Of a stretch of DNA of 64,000 nucleotides, positions 38,301 through 51,357 are shown piece by piece (position 1 is the stretch's first letter; each line of letters begins with the position of its first letter). Where the stretch lies: the NCBI GenBank assembly GCA_036874045.1, contig CM072341.1, forward strand, positions 1,686,501-1,750,500, given 5' to 3'. The stretch is from Cymodocea nodosa (taxonomy: Eukaryota; Streptophyta; Magnoliopsida; Alismatales; Cymodoceaceae). A model generated the notes under the pieces. It did no database searches. It saw nothing but the letters and a program-made list of their open reading frames with translations, and was not told where the DNA came from. The position numbers and the translations under genes were made by a program.

Positions 38301-39046
38301 GCCATGGAATCCTTTCCGTTTCTGAAGGTGCTAAAGTTGCTTCCATTGAACAAGGGAGAAGTGTTGGATCTTCTGAAGCTGATAAGACAGGTGGCTTTTC
38401 TGAATCTACAGGCTTAAGTGCTGCTTTAAGTACTCGTCTTGAAGGTCTCATCAATGCGAGTCCTGTTATGCTGTTCATGAAAGGGAAGCCAGACAAACCA
38501 AGATGCGGTTTCAGTGGAAAAGTAGTTGAAATCCTTAATCGAGAAAAGATTGAATTTGAGAGTTTTGACATTCTTTCTGATGAAGAAGTACGTCAAGGTC
38601 TCAAAGTTTTCTCAAATTGGTCCAGCTACCCTCAGCTTTATGTTAAAGGTGAGTTGATTGGAGGTTCTGACATTGTATTGGAGATGCAGAAAAGTGGAGA
38701 GCTGAAGAAAATCCTCGCAGAAAAAGGTGTTCTTCCAAAGGAAACCCTCGAGGATCGCCTGAAACACCTCATCTCTTCTTCCGCAGTCATGCTTTTCATG
38801 AAGGGTAGCCCTGATGTCCCTCAATGTGGATTCAGCTCTAAGGTTGTTAATGCTCTTAAAGAGGAAGGGATCGACTTTGGGTCTTTTGACATATTAATGG
38901 ATGAGGAGGTGAGACAAGGGATCAAGACATTTTCAAACTGGCCAACTTTTCCTCAACTATACTACAAGGGAGAGCTGATTGGCGGCTGCGACATAGTTCT
39001 CGAACTGCACAAGAATAGCGAGCTTAAAACAACCCTTACCGAGTAA
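35348..39046 (+). CDS. GRXS17: Monothiol glutaredoxin S17 (Trx-Grx-Grx-Grx)
   Basis: Three exons (35348-35536, 36279-36353, 37787-39046) join in phase 0 to 507 residues. It starts [18 protein letters not shown]. An N-terminal thioredoxin-like domain (about 10-105) has WCEAS at 38-42 in place of WCGPC. Three glutaredoxin domains each carry an intact CGFS at 188-191, 328-331 and 435-438, with FMKG and [16 protein letters not shown] glutathione-binding motifs and GGSDIV/GGCDIV. This architecture is the plant GRXS17 family (Arabidopsis protein about 488 residues). GRXS17 binds Fe-S clusters with glutathione, partners BOLA2 and cytosolic Fe-S assembly components, acts in cytosol and nucleus, and supports meristem function and heat tolerance. 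An in-frame extension upstream of M1 exists, but the GC-rich ATG context and family alignment favour 35348. No disruption is seen. It is convergent with the SCI1-type gene. Confidence 0.95.
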
Positions 39047-39410
39047 TGCAATCTGCTAGAACTTACCTTTGCATTAAGAAGAACTCTTTTCTGTTCAACA
39101 CACTACACAGCCGATTCTTGCTGTCGGTCCACCATCTGTTTTTTTGTGGTTTCCACAGTACAAATCTAGATCCTCCCGAAAAAATGTTCAATTATCAAGT
39201 TTTGTGCTACGTACTCATCATTGTCTTCTGGTTTAACAGTTTTATTGGGTTTGTGGCAAAACATAGCCTTGCTTATTGTTAGGAACAAGGGCTTCAGTGA
39301 ACAACGTTTTGTGCATGCCCATTTTGATTTGATTGTTGTGAACGGCGCGCATCTTATTTTCCAGTAATTTCGCAGGTGTCGATAGCTTATATAGCTTGCA
39401 AGTTGTGCAG
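39047..39410 (+). other. GRXS17 3' UTR
   Basis: Sequence after the stop is less AT-rich and is probably 3' UTR. Short frames here are not supported. Confidence 0.5.
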
Positions 39411-39660
39411 GTTCTTCATTCATTGTCATATAATTTTAATTGAATTTTAACATAATATCAAAGTGGTAAGATTTCACATATGTTTGTAAGTATTTTATCT
39501 AAGACAAGAAACATGGATATTTGTCTTTTTAAGAGTTCGCCACGAGTACGAGAAAAGTATTGAATAATCTCACATTGGAAAGAATATCGGCGTTTTAAAC
39601 ATTATAATTTGGTAAACTCTTTACTTATTGTCATATGAATTTAAATTAAATCTTAATAGT
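39411..39660 (+). mobile_element. TRIM-like fragment downstream of GRXS17
   Basis: attgtcatataattttaatt at about 39421 runs to ttttaacataatatcaaagt (near 39460), a decayed Met-tRNA primer site. About 100 bases on, ttgaataatctcacattgga (39559) resembles a TRIM LTR start. It runs to a second copy of the left segment, ttattgtcatatgaatttaa, at about 39626. This fits a truncated left LTR, a short interior and a right LTR. Confidence 0.5.
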
Positions 39661-41472
39661 TTAAGATTAATTAATTCATGACAAATCGATTACATGACAT
39701 TGGTACTCATTTTCTTGAGGGTGTTAATTTAAATTTGTAATTTTTTTTGTCATTATCATTCATTAACAGATAAATTAGAAAATTGATTCGCATGAGTTAT
39801 TGTTCTCTTATAATAAAAGCAAATAAAATCATGTTTAACCATAATATGCTGTTTTTTCTTTTGCAAAATTTACTATAACGTGCTGTTAATTTTGAAATAT
39901 CGTCATTTTAAGTCACCAATTTTTCCACATGACTACGGCTGGAAGGGGTATTAATCTTCAATGATCTAGAGCGATGTCAAAGGTTGTCGCCCTGATTTTA
40001 GATCGTTTGATTAGGGTAGTTAATAATCACATCAATCATCTAGAACGAAACTTGTTAGATTTGCGTCTAAGCTGTAAGTAAATAACATATGCAGCTTGTT
40101 TTGAATGTTGCAAAGATATATTATTTACAAATGAAAAAAGTTGGAAAAAATATATAACAGTTAATAACTTAACCGTTCATTTAACATTTTTGTGAAAAAA
40201 TGTTGTCCTATTTTTCTGAAAAAAAGCACACCCTCCAAGGTTACGGTCGAATACCCTTTTTCCAATTGTTCCGTAGCAAACGATATTAGATATTTTATTA
40301 TTGAGAATACCCTTTTTCCCCTTTTTCCTTAATGATAACTTTCTCATTTTTACATTTTTTAGAAACTTCTATACCATTTTTTTAACGACATTTCGAAAAT
40401 CTGAAAAGAAAAACTTCGATCACTCCGTTGAAAGTATTATCTCAATATTTGATATACCTACAACGCTCCTCACCCTCTAAAAATTCAGTATTTAGGTGTT
40501 GAAATAAAGACACAACGGAGAAAGGAAACAACTAACCTTCCCTTCTCCTTCTTAATTTCTATTCTCAATCCCTTTTGTCTTGATTGTCTGCATCGTGGGA
40601 ACTCTTTTCCTAGTTGAAATCCCATAATTGATGTTTTTCTTTAATCTGACTTTGCTATTTCATTGCAAAAAAAAAAAAGACTGCATCCATGGATACTGGC
40701 TTTTTTTTAGTTGTAAATCTCCATTCAATTTATGGGGTGGGGGACCAAAGAAAAGCATCCATAAATCACTACTGTTTTGTGATATAATTTGTTTCTGTAC
40801 CTTTACTCATAACATTGTATAGAAAACCTCGACTTGCTTTGTGTTTTGACCGAAGAATGATCAAAATGACAAAATCCAGTAGCCGCTGCCCTCACCATGA
40901 GTGAGTGAAGAGAGACTCGTCCCTCTCTTCACCGAAAAATAAATTCCCGGATTTAGTGGTGCGGGTGCCCGGCAGTTGTATCAAAATAGAAAGAATACAA
41001 AAATAAAATGGAAGAAAATGTAAACAAATATAAATAAAACTCAACAAGATTACTCCGAACAAAACGAGATGGCATTTTATTGGAAATTCAAAAGGTAAAA
41101 TCAAAATAGCAACCGTCCAACAAAGATGCACACAAAAGCAAATAAAAAGGCCTCCTCTAAAATTCCTTCGGCCACAATCTGTACAACTTATCAGTAATCA
41201 GTTTGTCTTATCCAAGTACCACGCTGTCAAATACTGTGAGAATACAAGTTTAAAAGAAACGGGGACAACCGTGCTCTAGCTCATACGAATTCTCCCTAAA
41301 ACAGAAAATACAACCGCCAGAATCAACCTCCACCGCCCAAAATAAAATAAAAAACTAGGTCAATTTCGAAGATATTTAACCATAATTAAAAAAGACATGC
41401 AACTCAAAACACAAGCGTGTAAATTTGCTGGCTAGTTTCACCTGAAGACTCGGAGTATCCCAATGAAGAATT
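39661..41472. other. Spacer between convergent genes
   Basis: AT-rich spacer. 41000-41472 is probably the 3' UTR of the - strand SCI1-type gene. No further gene or element is recognised. Confidence 0.5.
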
Positions 41473-44400
41473 CACATGGGAACATCCGGGTCCAGTCTCT
41501 TCTTAATTGCTGCAGCAGCCTGAGAAACAAGCAACGTTGATTACATGAGTTCAAGAAGCATTGGACGGTACCCTATGAGATGAGTATTGTGAATATATGA
41601 TTACCTCAAAATTACCCAGCTTATATTGGTAAGCCATTTCCTCCTTTAACTGGGCTTGCTCCTTCATTGCTTGTGCCTGCACATTTTGAAGGACCCGTAC
41701 AGATAAAAACGTGGCAGACAATTTGGTGTATGTTAAACAGTGGCTCCTTGCACGCAATGAAGGAAGAATGATAAGGTGTTTCTTGGGGATAAAGATTTGA
41801 GAAGCTTTTCGAAAGAGAAAAACTCTGGTTATGTGGTATGCATTTCTGATTGGTCGGAAAGAAATTGGCAATTACTTTTTGGAAAGAAAATTGGCAATTA
41901 TCATGTCCATCGGTGTTTCAATTAAACATTTCCTACGTCCAAGCATGCTAGCTTTCTAAGGGACAAAGTATGTTAGCTGCGGTCGGTCAATTTCACTTGC
42001 AAATTTAACTATACAAGTCATTTTCCAGTTTATGCTTTGGAGCAGATTCCGTTTGTATATATTTGACTTAATACAGAATGATGCCAATTATCATATCTAA
42101 CCATATACTAAAAGTGGGAGATGTGATTCGGGTCTTTTTTCTCCCAGCATACACCTAATATCATTTTTTATTTCCATGTGCATTCAATCCATTGCCAATC
42201 TTGATGGCACTTTGACCTTCTAAGGTGTCTACATCAACCCAATCTCCCTCACCCTTTCTCCTCTTCTCTGCCCCCTCCATGTCATCCACCGGCCGCAACA
42301 GCACCAACCTGAAAGCCTCCCTCCCCGAAACACCCAACTCCACCACCCCACCACCCAGATCCTCTCCAATGATGAGTTCCAGCCCACGTGAATCAAGAAC
42401 CCAACGATGGCCAGGTGGGAGAGGAGACCCACCTGCAGTGCACATCATCGCATGATCAGAAACTTAGCTCATGTTTCTTCCCTCGTATCCTTGAAAGGAA
42501 CCTCTCTAATTTAAGAGAATTATTGTTGTTGAATTTTATGACCCATATAAATGGAAAGCCAGAGGCCTCAAGATCGAGGACAATCACCATGAGCTGCAGT
42601 GACGTGCGGGTGAGGCTGTTGAACCTCATGTAAATGACAGTTCCACTGCATTGACTTGAGGAAATACATGCACAATTCATCATTGAAAATGGATTTTCTC
42701 CCATAGGAAAGCTTGCCTATGGGCTCGATGTTGCAATGGCATACCATAAGTACCATCCAGTTCTTCTTCCTTATCACCGCCCTATTGGTCGTAGCATGGA
42801 AGTAGCATCATGGGCTCGCCTCTGTATCTTTCCCCATGCCATTGTCAACCGTGACTGGCCTATTCTACAAATTGCCATCCTACCCTTTCTTGCCATTCGC
42901 AACAAATCAGCTAGAGGATGCTACCAATGAAGAGCATGACCACACCATCACCAGCTTCCAAGCAGATGTTGGCATTGATGATGGATCGGTCCGGGTATGT
43001 TTCAAGACATGACTTTGTTGCTCATGGTTTTACTGATGGGAATTTGTTAGAACCATCTTTGCTTGAAGGATTTTATAAAACAAATCATACACATTTTGAC
43101 AACAGTATCACATAACAGCTATAGACACTCTGATTTACATGAATGACATCTAACCAACTTATAAACAACATTATTTTAATTCTTACAAATTTCTTCTGTT
43201 CGTAACATTTTCATATACCACAAATATAAAAGTTGCAATGTCTCATATTTATTATTATCCAAATTTATCTTTAAATATTGCATGGTAGTTTATTACATGC
43301 CCTTAATTTTATTCTACCTTTTTTCAAATTATTTTTACAAATAATTATTATAAATCCACCTATGTTTTGTAACTTATTGTTATATATTTGTTCATATGAA
43401 TTCACAAATGTTTCAAATATTTTACTTTTCAATTTTACCCTTAATTGCTATATTATATTTAAGATTACCCATGTTATCCTTTTGTGTAGAGGCCATGCTA
43501 ATATTACCCATGCTACTTTGACATGTCACACTTTCATGTAAGTGTTTCTAAGTGGTGTTTGGGCCACCAAGAAAGCCAGGAAATGAAAACTTTGGAAAAT
43601 TTTCCTGACTTTCTTGGTGTTTGTGCCATCAAGGAAAGTTGAGAACTTATTCCCAACTTTCCTAGAGGTAAAAAGAAAAATGTCCAAACTTTTGGACTGT
43701 TGACGGTCCAAAAGTTTTTGACACACGAGAATCTCTAGAACTCCACCCAATCTTGTCCACCCGCATGATGCTAAATCTCCTCTAGCCAATCTCACCTATG
43801 ATGACCACACAACGACACAGTCGACGATATTTATAACATTCACAAAGTTTATTAAGGACAATTACATCAAAAACATAAAATGAAACTAACAAATGTGGAA
43901 CATAACAAGTTACCATTAGCCTTCCACAACCATAGTATCAATCCAAATCCCTCTCAATATCATAGATCAATGAAAGTGGCAACATGTGACACTTTTCATG
44001 GTGAAGAATCATATCATGCAGCAACATTGCATGAAATCAAGGATTTTGAAAATAGTATGGAAGTTCAATGATTTTGGTTTTATGTAGTTATCCAACAATA
44101 ATTCTTCATATTGATTGCACAAAATCAGAACGTTGGAGTAAAAGATGACACCAATGTTGTCAAGCATAACTATTACCTACTGTCTAGTCAAAAATTATCT
44201 AATGTCCACAGTTAAGATTTATTTTTTCTTAGGAAAATCCAACACAAAAAATCAAATGGTAAGATGACCACTTAAGCCCGTTTGTGTCACCTAAAAAGTC
44301 AGGAAATAGAAAATCAGAAAAGTTAGAAATCAAAAAGTCAAAAAATAAAATTTGAAGGTATTTGTGCCACCAACGAAAATTAGGAAAATTATATAATTCT

Positions 44401-47400
44401 TGAAATTTTAATATTATATAATAAAATAATAAAAATAATATTGTGATTTTAATATTATAAAATAAATTAATAATAACAATAATAAAATAATTAATTATTT
44501 TATTATTAATAAAATAATATTAAAATAATTAAATAAAACAATATTAACAATATATACTTTAATTATATTATATTAATATACTTTAATATAATTAAAGTAT
44601 ATACAAAGTAATTTTAATTAAAACAATAATATATTATACAAAGTATATTATAAAATAATAATTAAAATAATATAATACTTTAATTAAATAAAATAATATA
44701 TTATATTAATATATTATACTTTAATTATATTAACAATATATACTTTAATTATAATTAATTTTAAATAATAAAATAATTAATTAAACAAGGATAATTCTTA
44801 TATTACTTTCTCAACTTTTGAACGAGAAATCTGAAAAGTTTGGAATCTCTAACTTTTTACATATAGGAAAGTTAGGAATTATTCCTAACTTTCCTGTGCA
44901 ACACAAATCTCAAAAAATTATAAATTTTTTTTCAACTTTTCAATTCTTAACTTTCTAAGTGACACAAATCCCCTCCTCTCGTTAGAGTTTGCCAAAAAAT
45001 TGATACATTATATACTTTTGCAACTTCACAAGCAAAAGAGTGTAGCAATACAATGCAGAGTTAGGGATCAGCTTACCATTCCCATTTGCATTGAATATTT
45101 AAGTGCCTCTACTTGAGCCTCCTTTTGTTTCTCACGTTCAATCATTAGTTCTTGCCTGTAAAAATGAGTGTAGACAGAATATACAATAAACGAGAGGCAT
45201 TTGCACAAGATCTCTATAAAAAAAGAAGTTTAGATCCAGCATTTAATTGACACAAAAGTATGCACTAGATATTATATCAAGTAGCCTATATTCTCAGTTG
45301 ACACTTGTTTATACATGTTTTCAGAGTCAACATTAGAGTTAATATAGGCCAATATGATACACTATTGTTCTCAACACAAAAGAAGCTGTGAAGACATAAG
45401 AATAGCATTGCAGAAGGTACCATTCATCACAGAACCAACAAGATTAGAACCCCAAAACAATGCTCAACTAAAAAGCTGAAATGATGAATATACCATAGAG
45501 CCCATATTAAACAGATAAGAAAAGTTGGTAACATAGAATAGCCTCTCTCTCTCTCTCTCTCTTATTAACAACAAAAGTGAGCAACCGTTTCACAGTACTG
45601 GAAGAAAAGCTTAGGAAAATAGAAAAAAAATCCTCTTATTTTCATATATCAATAGGAGGATAGAAAGTTGAAGAGATACCAGAATCCTGAAATTGAAAAG
45701 GAGAGAAGATATTCTAACCAGTAAGAACTATTTCAATAAAGAAAATGATTAGCACATCTCTTGCAATTTTGTATGGGTAAACGCATCTATATGTGAGACT
45801 AAAATGTGACCCTATGTAAAAGGTACGGTAGACTTGATCTTTTATCTCAAAATTGAGAAACTCATATTTGTTCAAAAAGAAAAAAAATAGCAAAAAAAGA
45901 ACCTCTTTAATCATTTTTGGAAATGAATTCAAGAATAACTTTAAATATGTGACATAGAATGTCTTTCCCATTCTGCAGTTCGTCTAGGAATAAGTCAATA
46001 ATTAAATGTGTATAAATGACAAGCATAATTGAAGGAGAAATGCACTAGCAAAACTAATACACCCAAGTCATTTGTATTCAAAAAGAAATAAAAATGGACG
46101 TCTTTAATCTTTTTGGAAATAAATTCAAGAATAACTTTAAATATGTCCAACATAGAAACTGTTATCCCTATTCTGCAGTTCATCTAGGAATAAATTAAGG
46201 ATTGAATGTGTATAAATGATAAGTATAATTGAAGAAGTGCATTGGCTAAATTAATAGATCCAAGGTATAGCTATTGAAGCACCTAGGCACTATCGTGGGA
46301 AGCTATAAATAAATTTAAAGTTTTCTCTCGTACATTGTGAGATTATATGCAATTATTGATGAATACATTCAATGCAAGAAAAAGTCAAATAAAAATAAAA
46401 TCAAAATAATGAGATGATTAAATATATGAAAGAAAAAAAATCCAGAAAACAATATGTGAAAAGGTGTTAGAAGCTAAAACTGCTAAACTTCTTATAACAC
46501 TTTGGCACTTGTAGGGATGACCCAATGGCTACTTTATTTTTTCAGTACATTACCAAAGTTTGTGTCACATCACATGTAAGCATGCAGTTGTCATGGCCCA
46601 TAAAGTAATCAGCATCAAACATGAACATACCTCCGCTGTTCTTCATCATTAAACACTGTTCTTTCAGTCTGCAAGGCTGTCTTGACACCCTTCTTGATTT
46701 CTTTTAAAATTTTGCGTTGGTGATAAGCATCTAGATTATAGTACCTGTAAGCAGACAAAGACAGATAGAAAAAGAGAAGATACCAAGTTAACCTTAATGA
46801 CTGGACAAAGTCCGTAACCCTTAATAAATTTTATAAAACATAGAGGCTTCAGATACATAGGATTCTTAATACTGAAATTCAGCACTGCTAAATATCAAAC
46901 TCAAACACTGCTTAGTGACAACCCAAAAATAATATTGATTATTGAAGTTGGATCTAGGAGTCATAATCTACTAAAAAACACACATTCATCAGAATTCAAG
47001 ACTAATAAAAAAGATTCTTACAGCAGGAAAGTAGAAAATCAACGATTTTGCTTTAAAATATGATAAATAGCTTGGTGCAAAGAATGTCAGAGTCGAAAGA
47101 AGACATACTTTTTTGAAGGAAATGTTGCTGTGTTATGGTCCTCCATAAATCTTTGAAAAGAACAAGAGATAAAACACTGTTAGAATAAAGTTATTCATCC
47201 AAAATGAAAAAATAAAAACTAGAAATAATTGAGAGAAGGTATTCATGTTGTTGACCTCACATTATGGGATAAAGCACCGATTGATATTGTTCTTATTTAA
47301 TTTAAAAGGATTCAAAGATATTATGCTGAGATTCTGAATTTAAAAAAAGTAAAATAAAAATGGATTTATTCATAAGGTAATAACTAAATGAAAACATTTG

Positions 47401-49089
47401 TACAGAATAAAATGATGCACACTTATTACATATGACTTACTCCTTAAACATTTGTTTCTCTTCCCAGTTGGACAAGCCTTCAAGGTTAACCTCCAGTCAG
47501 TTAAGAAAAATAACCAGAACACATTAGTAAAACTCTTTGAACATACCAAGTAGATAACAATGAGTAAACGAAGATTTCATAAATTTAATAAACGATATGC
47601 TGCACTAAAAACTCTCACTTACATGACATGGCCATTTTTATGGTGATTATAAGGTTATGACCCTCTACTACAAATTTGTAAATCATAACAATTATTTGGT
47701 GGATAGAATCTAACTCTTGCATAAGCTACCAAACAAAGCATATAATAATGGAGATATACAAATGGCAAACTCAATGTATGAAGCTCACACCAATGTGGTA
47801 TCTAGGAAGAGTCCAATTATACACAACTTCACCTCTGCAAGTGGAGAAGTTTCTAGGATTTGAACCTATGACTTCCAAGCAAAGGATACAACTTCAATTT
47901 CATATCCAAATCCACAAAGTTGAAAAATCAACATCAGTTGATAAAATTTCATTATATTGGAGTCATGTAGGTACAAATATGGTAAAGAAAATATGTATTG
48001 TTAATAAATTACCGTGTTGACATTGATTTCGAAGTCATATCACAAGCCATTGACATAAATTCCTTAGAAAGCAGCCAGACCATCACAAGCATAAGTTAAT
48101 AAGAAAGTTCAGCAGGTTTTGCAGGAACAATTGTACCTGTTTTATTTCAGCAAGCCATGCAGTAAACTCTGGCCTCTTGTTCCTGGAAAATAAAGCAAGA
48201 TGAGAAATATCACATCTATAAAGAACTGGTGCTCGTATGTGGAAATTTTCGTTAGATGAAAACTTCTACGGAACAAACATCTTCTGTTATATTTGACCTG
48301 ATATATAAACTACAAAGTGTAGAAACCCACAGACTCATCGATGCAACAAATGTCCAGAACAGTTATTTCTCTCTTAACTTTGATTAAAAAGCATCACGTA
48401 CAATTAAGAAGCTAAAAGAGTTCTATAACCAAACCCAACAAGCCTTCACAAATAAACGAGCAGAAATACTTAATACAACAATTGACAACAGTAAAATCCT
48501 TCAAAAATCGCAATGCTCAAGCAGGCAAGCAAAACACTTACCACATGTCGGTCTCCCTGATGATACCATACTTCCCCCAGGAGTTCGTGACGGCTCCCGT
48601 CTTCCCCATATTCTTATTATTCTTCTTCTTTTTCTTCTCTTTCCTTTTCCTCTCCTTCTCCTCTTTCTCCTTCTTCCTCTTTCTCTTCTCCTTCTCCTTC
48701 CTCCGCCGCCTATCCCTTTCGTACTCCTTCTCTCTTCTCCTTCTCTTCTCCCTCCTCTTCCTCCTCCTCACCTCCCCCTCGCTCTCCGACTCCGACGCCT
48801 CCGACTCGGAACCGGAATCCGAGTACGATTCCGAATACGACGAAGAATCCCCCTCCTCATCATCTGTATCGCTCCATGATCTCCTTCCCTTCCCTTTCGA
48901 ACTCCTTCTCTTGCTCTTCTTGCTCCTCTTGCTCCTGCACCGTTCCCTTTCGTCGTCATCGCTTGATTCGCTATCACTGCTGTATTCGTCTCTTCTCTTG
49001 TGCTTCTTCATTTTGTGACGGCTCCTTCTCTTCTCCTCGTCGGCGATTTCGCTCTCTTCCAGGACGTTCCCGTTCCCCTCCGACGACAT
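41473..49089 (-). CDS. SCI1: SCI1-type nuclear protein (style cell-cycle inhibitor 1 family)
   Basis: Eight exons on the - strand: 49089-48542, 48182-48137, 47490-47441, 47150-47109, 46744-46631, 45155-45077, 41676-41605 and 41520-41473. All phases match, giving 332 residues. The first 160 residues are highly charged: acidic Ser/Asp/Glu runs and long Lys/Arg-rich, RS-like blocks. The conserved part begins KTGAVTNSWGKYGIIRETDMW, then NKRPEFTAWLAEIKQ, NWEEKQMFKEFMEDHNTATF, YYNLDAYHQRK, TERTVFNDEEQRRQEL, QAMKEQAQLKEEMAYQYKLG and ends RLDPDVPM. This matches the plant SCI1 family. Tobacco SCI1 is a nuclear protein that limits cell proliferation in stigma and style and is linked to cyclin L and splicing. 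Function here is by homology. As I recall, tobacco SCI1 is much shorter, so the long N-terminus may be lineage-typical. Intron 6 (41677-45076) is swollen by repeats. Confidence 0.9.
42160..43040. other. GC-richer coding-like block in SCI1 intron 6
   Basis: About 900 bases with much higher GC than the rest of the intron and several overlapping short open frames (for example Pro/Ser-rich at 42225-42455 on +; YGLDVAMAYHKYHPV-like near 42720). No frame runs through and no family is recognised. It may be a captured or decayed gene fragment. It is not part of SCI1, whose exons are all accounted for. Confidence 0.35.
43553..43730. mobile_element. Fragment of MITE-like family B
   Basis: ggtgtttgggccaccaagaa, followed by agccagg, resembles the left end of the element at 44276. 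A second cttggtgtttgtgccatcaa occurs 50 bases on, followed by a small palindrome (cttttggactg/ggtccaaaag). Confidence 0.4.
44276..44968. mobile_element. MITE-like element, family B, with AT-rich core
   Basis: The left end (cgtttgtgtcacctaaaaag) and the reverse complement of the right end (gatttgtgtcacttagaaag) are matching inverted repeats of about 25 bases. The 400-bp core is almost pure A/T (44390-44780) with many short palindromes. No coding capacity. The target duplication is not clear. Confidence 0.6.
45543..45562. repeat. (CT)10 microsatellite
   Basis: Ten CT units in SCI1 intron 6 upstream (+ coordinates) of exon 6. Confidence 0.95.
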
Positions 49090-49197
49090 TTTCTAGGGTT
49101 TGAAGTGAATGGATCGCCGTCGTGTTCGACTTTCGCTGGTGAAGACCACAAGTTAAAGATGGCTGACGTCGTGCGCGTGTCTGGTGGTTCCGTTTTG

Positions 49198-49205
49198 CTT
49201 ATATA
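49198..49205 (-). promoter_or_regulatory. Probable TATA box of the SCI1-type gene
   Basis: TATATAAG on the - strand, about 110 bases before the start codon at 49089. That implies a leader of about 80 nt. Confidence 0.6.
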
Positions 49206-49781
49206 TAATATCCACCTTAAAATCAATATTTTAGGAAATTTTTTCACGCAATCAATGGTTACGACCATCGTATCGATGATTGAGACGCGTTCGTTAGAAT
49301 TATAGATTTTTGAAATTATTCTTTTGTAGTTTTTTTTTTTTTTTAAAAAATGTAAATTAACTATATTTGGTTAGTTGGTTATTGTTTATAATATTATTTT
49401 ATTATTATAAATGATTTTATATGATATAAATTTTTTTTTAACAGACATTATTTTAAATAAATATTTAGACACTATTTTCAAATATTTTTCGAAGATAATC
49501 TCTGAATTTAAACGTAAAGATATGAAAACAATGAATATATAATACTTTTTTTTTACAAGTCTTCAAATGAACCATATCTTTGAAAAAAAAAATATACATG
49601 TTGATTCGTAAATTTATATTTATTCACTTTTGAATCTTAAGTTTTACTGTCTTGTCACGTGATACATTAAGATCGTAAAAACATAAAATCACGTATGTAG
49701 ACACTCATCGTATTCTTATTTGTAGGTATTGATTAAATAGTTCTTATTTTTATAAAAATTTTATGAGTGTTTACAGTAAAA
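49206..49781. other. SCI1 upstream spacer
   Basis: AT-rich sequence upstream of the TATA box. No gene, element or specific regulatory motif is recognised. Confidence 0.5.
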
Positions 49782-50357
49782 GGGTATTTGTGTACTTAGA
49801 GAATAGTGAAAAAAGTTGAAAAGGAAATTGGATATTTGTATACCAAATGAGTTTTTAAAGGATTTTTCTATTTTTTTCGAGAAATTTTTTTGATATTTTG
49901 ATCTCTAAAATTGACGAAAAATGAAAGAATATAAAAAGTAAATTATCACAAAATATATAAGTAACATGTAATTTTAATATAGAAATTATTTATGTTCTTA
50001 GTAGATGAGAATTAATATTATAAGAGATATGTAGAATAATAAAATGTGTAAAATGTATTTTATGTTGTAACTATTATCACAAATGTCTCTATCTTATATT
50101 ATCTATGATAAATTTTATTATTCTCTATCTTACAGATAAATATAAAAAATATTTAATTTATCAATTTCAAAATTTTTTATTTTGTAAATAAACATATTAT
50201 TTTACATTTTATAATTTTCTATTCTATATACAAATACATGTATTTCAAATTCTATCATTTTCTATTCTATACACAAATACCTTGATTTTCTAATTACTTT
50301 TCATTACTTTCTATTATTTTCTTTTCCATCATTTTTCAAGTACACAGACACTCCATT
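49782..50357 (+). mobile_element. MITE-like element, family A, copy 2
   Basis: Inverted ends gggtatttgtgtactt (left) and aagtacacagacactcc (right). The interior is closely similar to 2731-3190 and to the reverse complement of 51358-51887. Non-coding. Confidence 0.75.
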
Positions 50358-51354
50358 AAATTTACCTTTTTATAAAAAGATCAACTTTTGAAATAGTTAT
50401 ATTGGATTAGTTGCTGCATAAGAAATAAAGAATAAAGATTCCATGTAAAATATAAAAGATTATTCATAACAACATAATGATTTAAAATCCATGGTAGGCA
50501 ACCTCAAAGTCTCCTTGTGATAGACATTAAACAGAGAAAGGGAAAAAAAAAAAGGCTTGAAAAAATACCTAAAATGTAGAAAATATTTTTGTCATTTAAA
50601 AATTTCAAATGTGATAAACTTTTAATTTTTGGTCTACTCTATGTATGATTACTCATGACCAAAAAGGAGAATTGCCATTGTCTTCGACATCTTTCTCAGA
50701 GAAGTGGGTGAAGAGAAAGAGGTCAGATTTACTTACACCCACCTTGAACCTTCAACTTTCTCATGTCATAGCTCTAAATTCGACCATCATCTGATTTTTC
50801 TGGTTTCGCTTTCTTGTGTTGGTTTAAGCTTGTTTACTTTTAGAAGAGTTGGATTTTATTAAAATCAGGATTTTAGCTTATAAAGAGAGATCAAAGTTTG
50901 GTTCTAGTATGCCAACTTTCCATCACCCAGTTGCATGCTCATTTTGCTACTACTTTCAATCTGATTGTTTGATTATCTTGATTTTTATATCATTTTAAGG
51001 CATGTGTTTAGTTTTTTGTAGTGCCCATGATAGCTTAGATCCGACCTATGAATGAGGATTTATAAAACCTCAATTATCCTGAAGTCCAATAGTCCTACAA
51101 CATCTCAAGTTCTCAGTTTTCTCATATAATAACTTTTTATCCAACCATTTGATTCCACTAATTTCTCTTTTCGTTAGAGTTATCTTCCAAACCAAGTTAA
51201 TTTTGCTTTGATTGAACCATTAGATCAATGGAATTTGAATTTTGATTATAATCATGTGGCTTGTTTGTCCTTTTTTTTTGATTGCATACTCATACTTGAT
51301 TGATTCCATTTGAAATAAACTTTTCAAAGAGTACAAGATCATAACAATTTGATT
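50358..51354. other. Spacer
   Basis: AT-rich spacer between two family A copies. No gene or further element is recognised. Confidence 0.5.
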
Positions 51355-51357
51355 TTA

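Noticed and set aside
40892-41131. Hydrophobic - strand frame of 79 codons
   Set aside because: AT-rich sequence in the probable SCI1 3' UTR; no family resemblance, and hydrophobicity follows from T-rich codons.
48482-49018. Leu/Ser/Phe-rich + strand frame of 178 codons
   Set aside because: It is the antisense of SCI1 exon 1; its composition mirrors the Lys/Arg/Glu-rich real protein.
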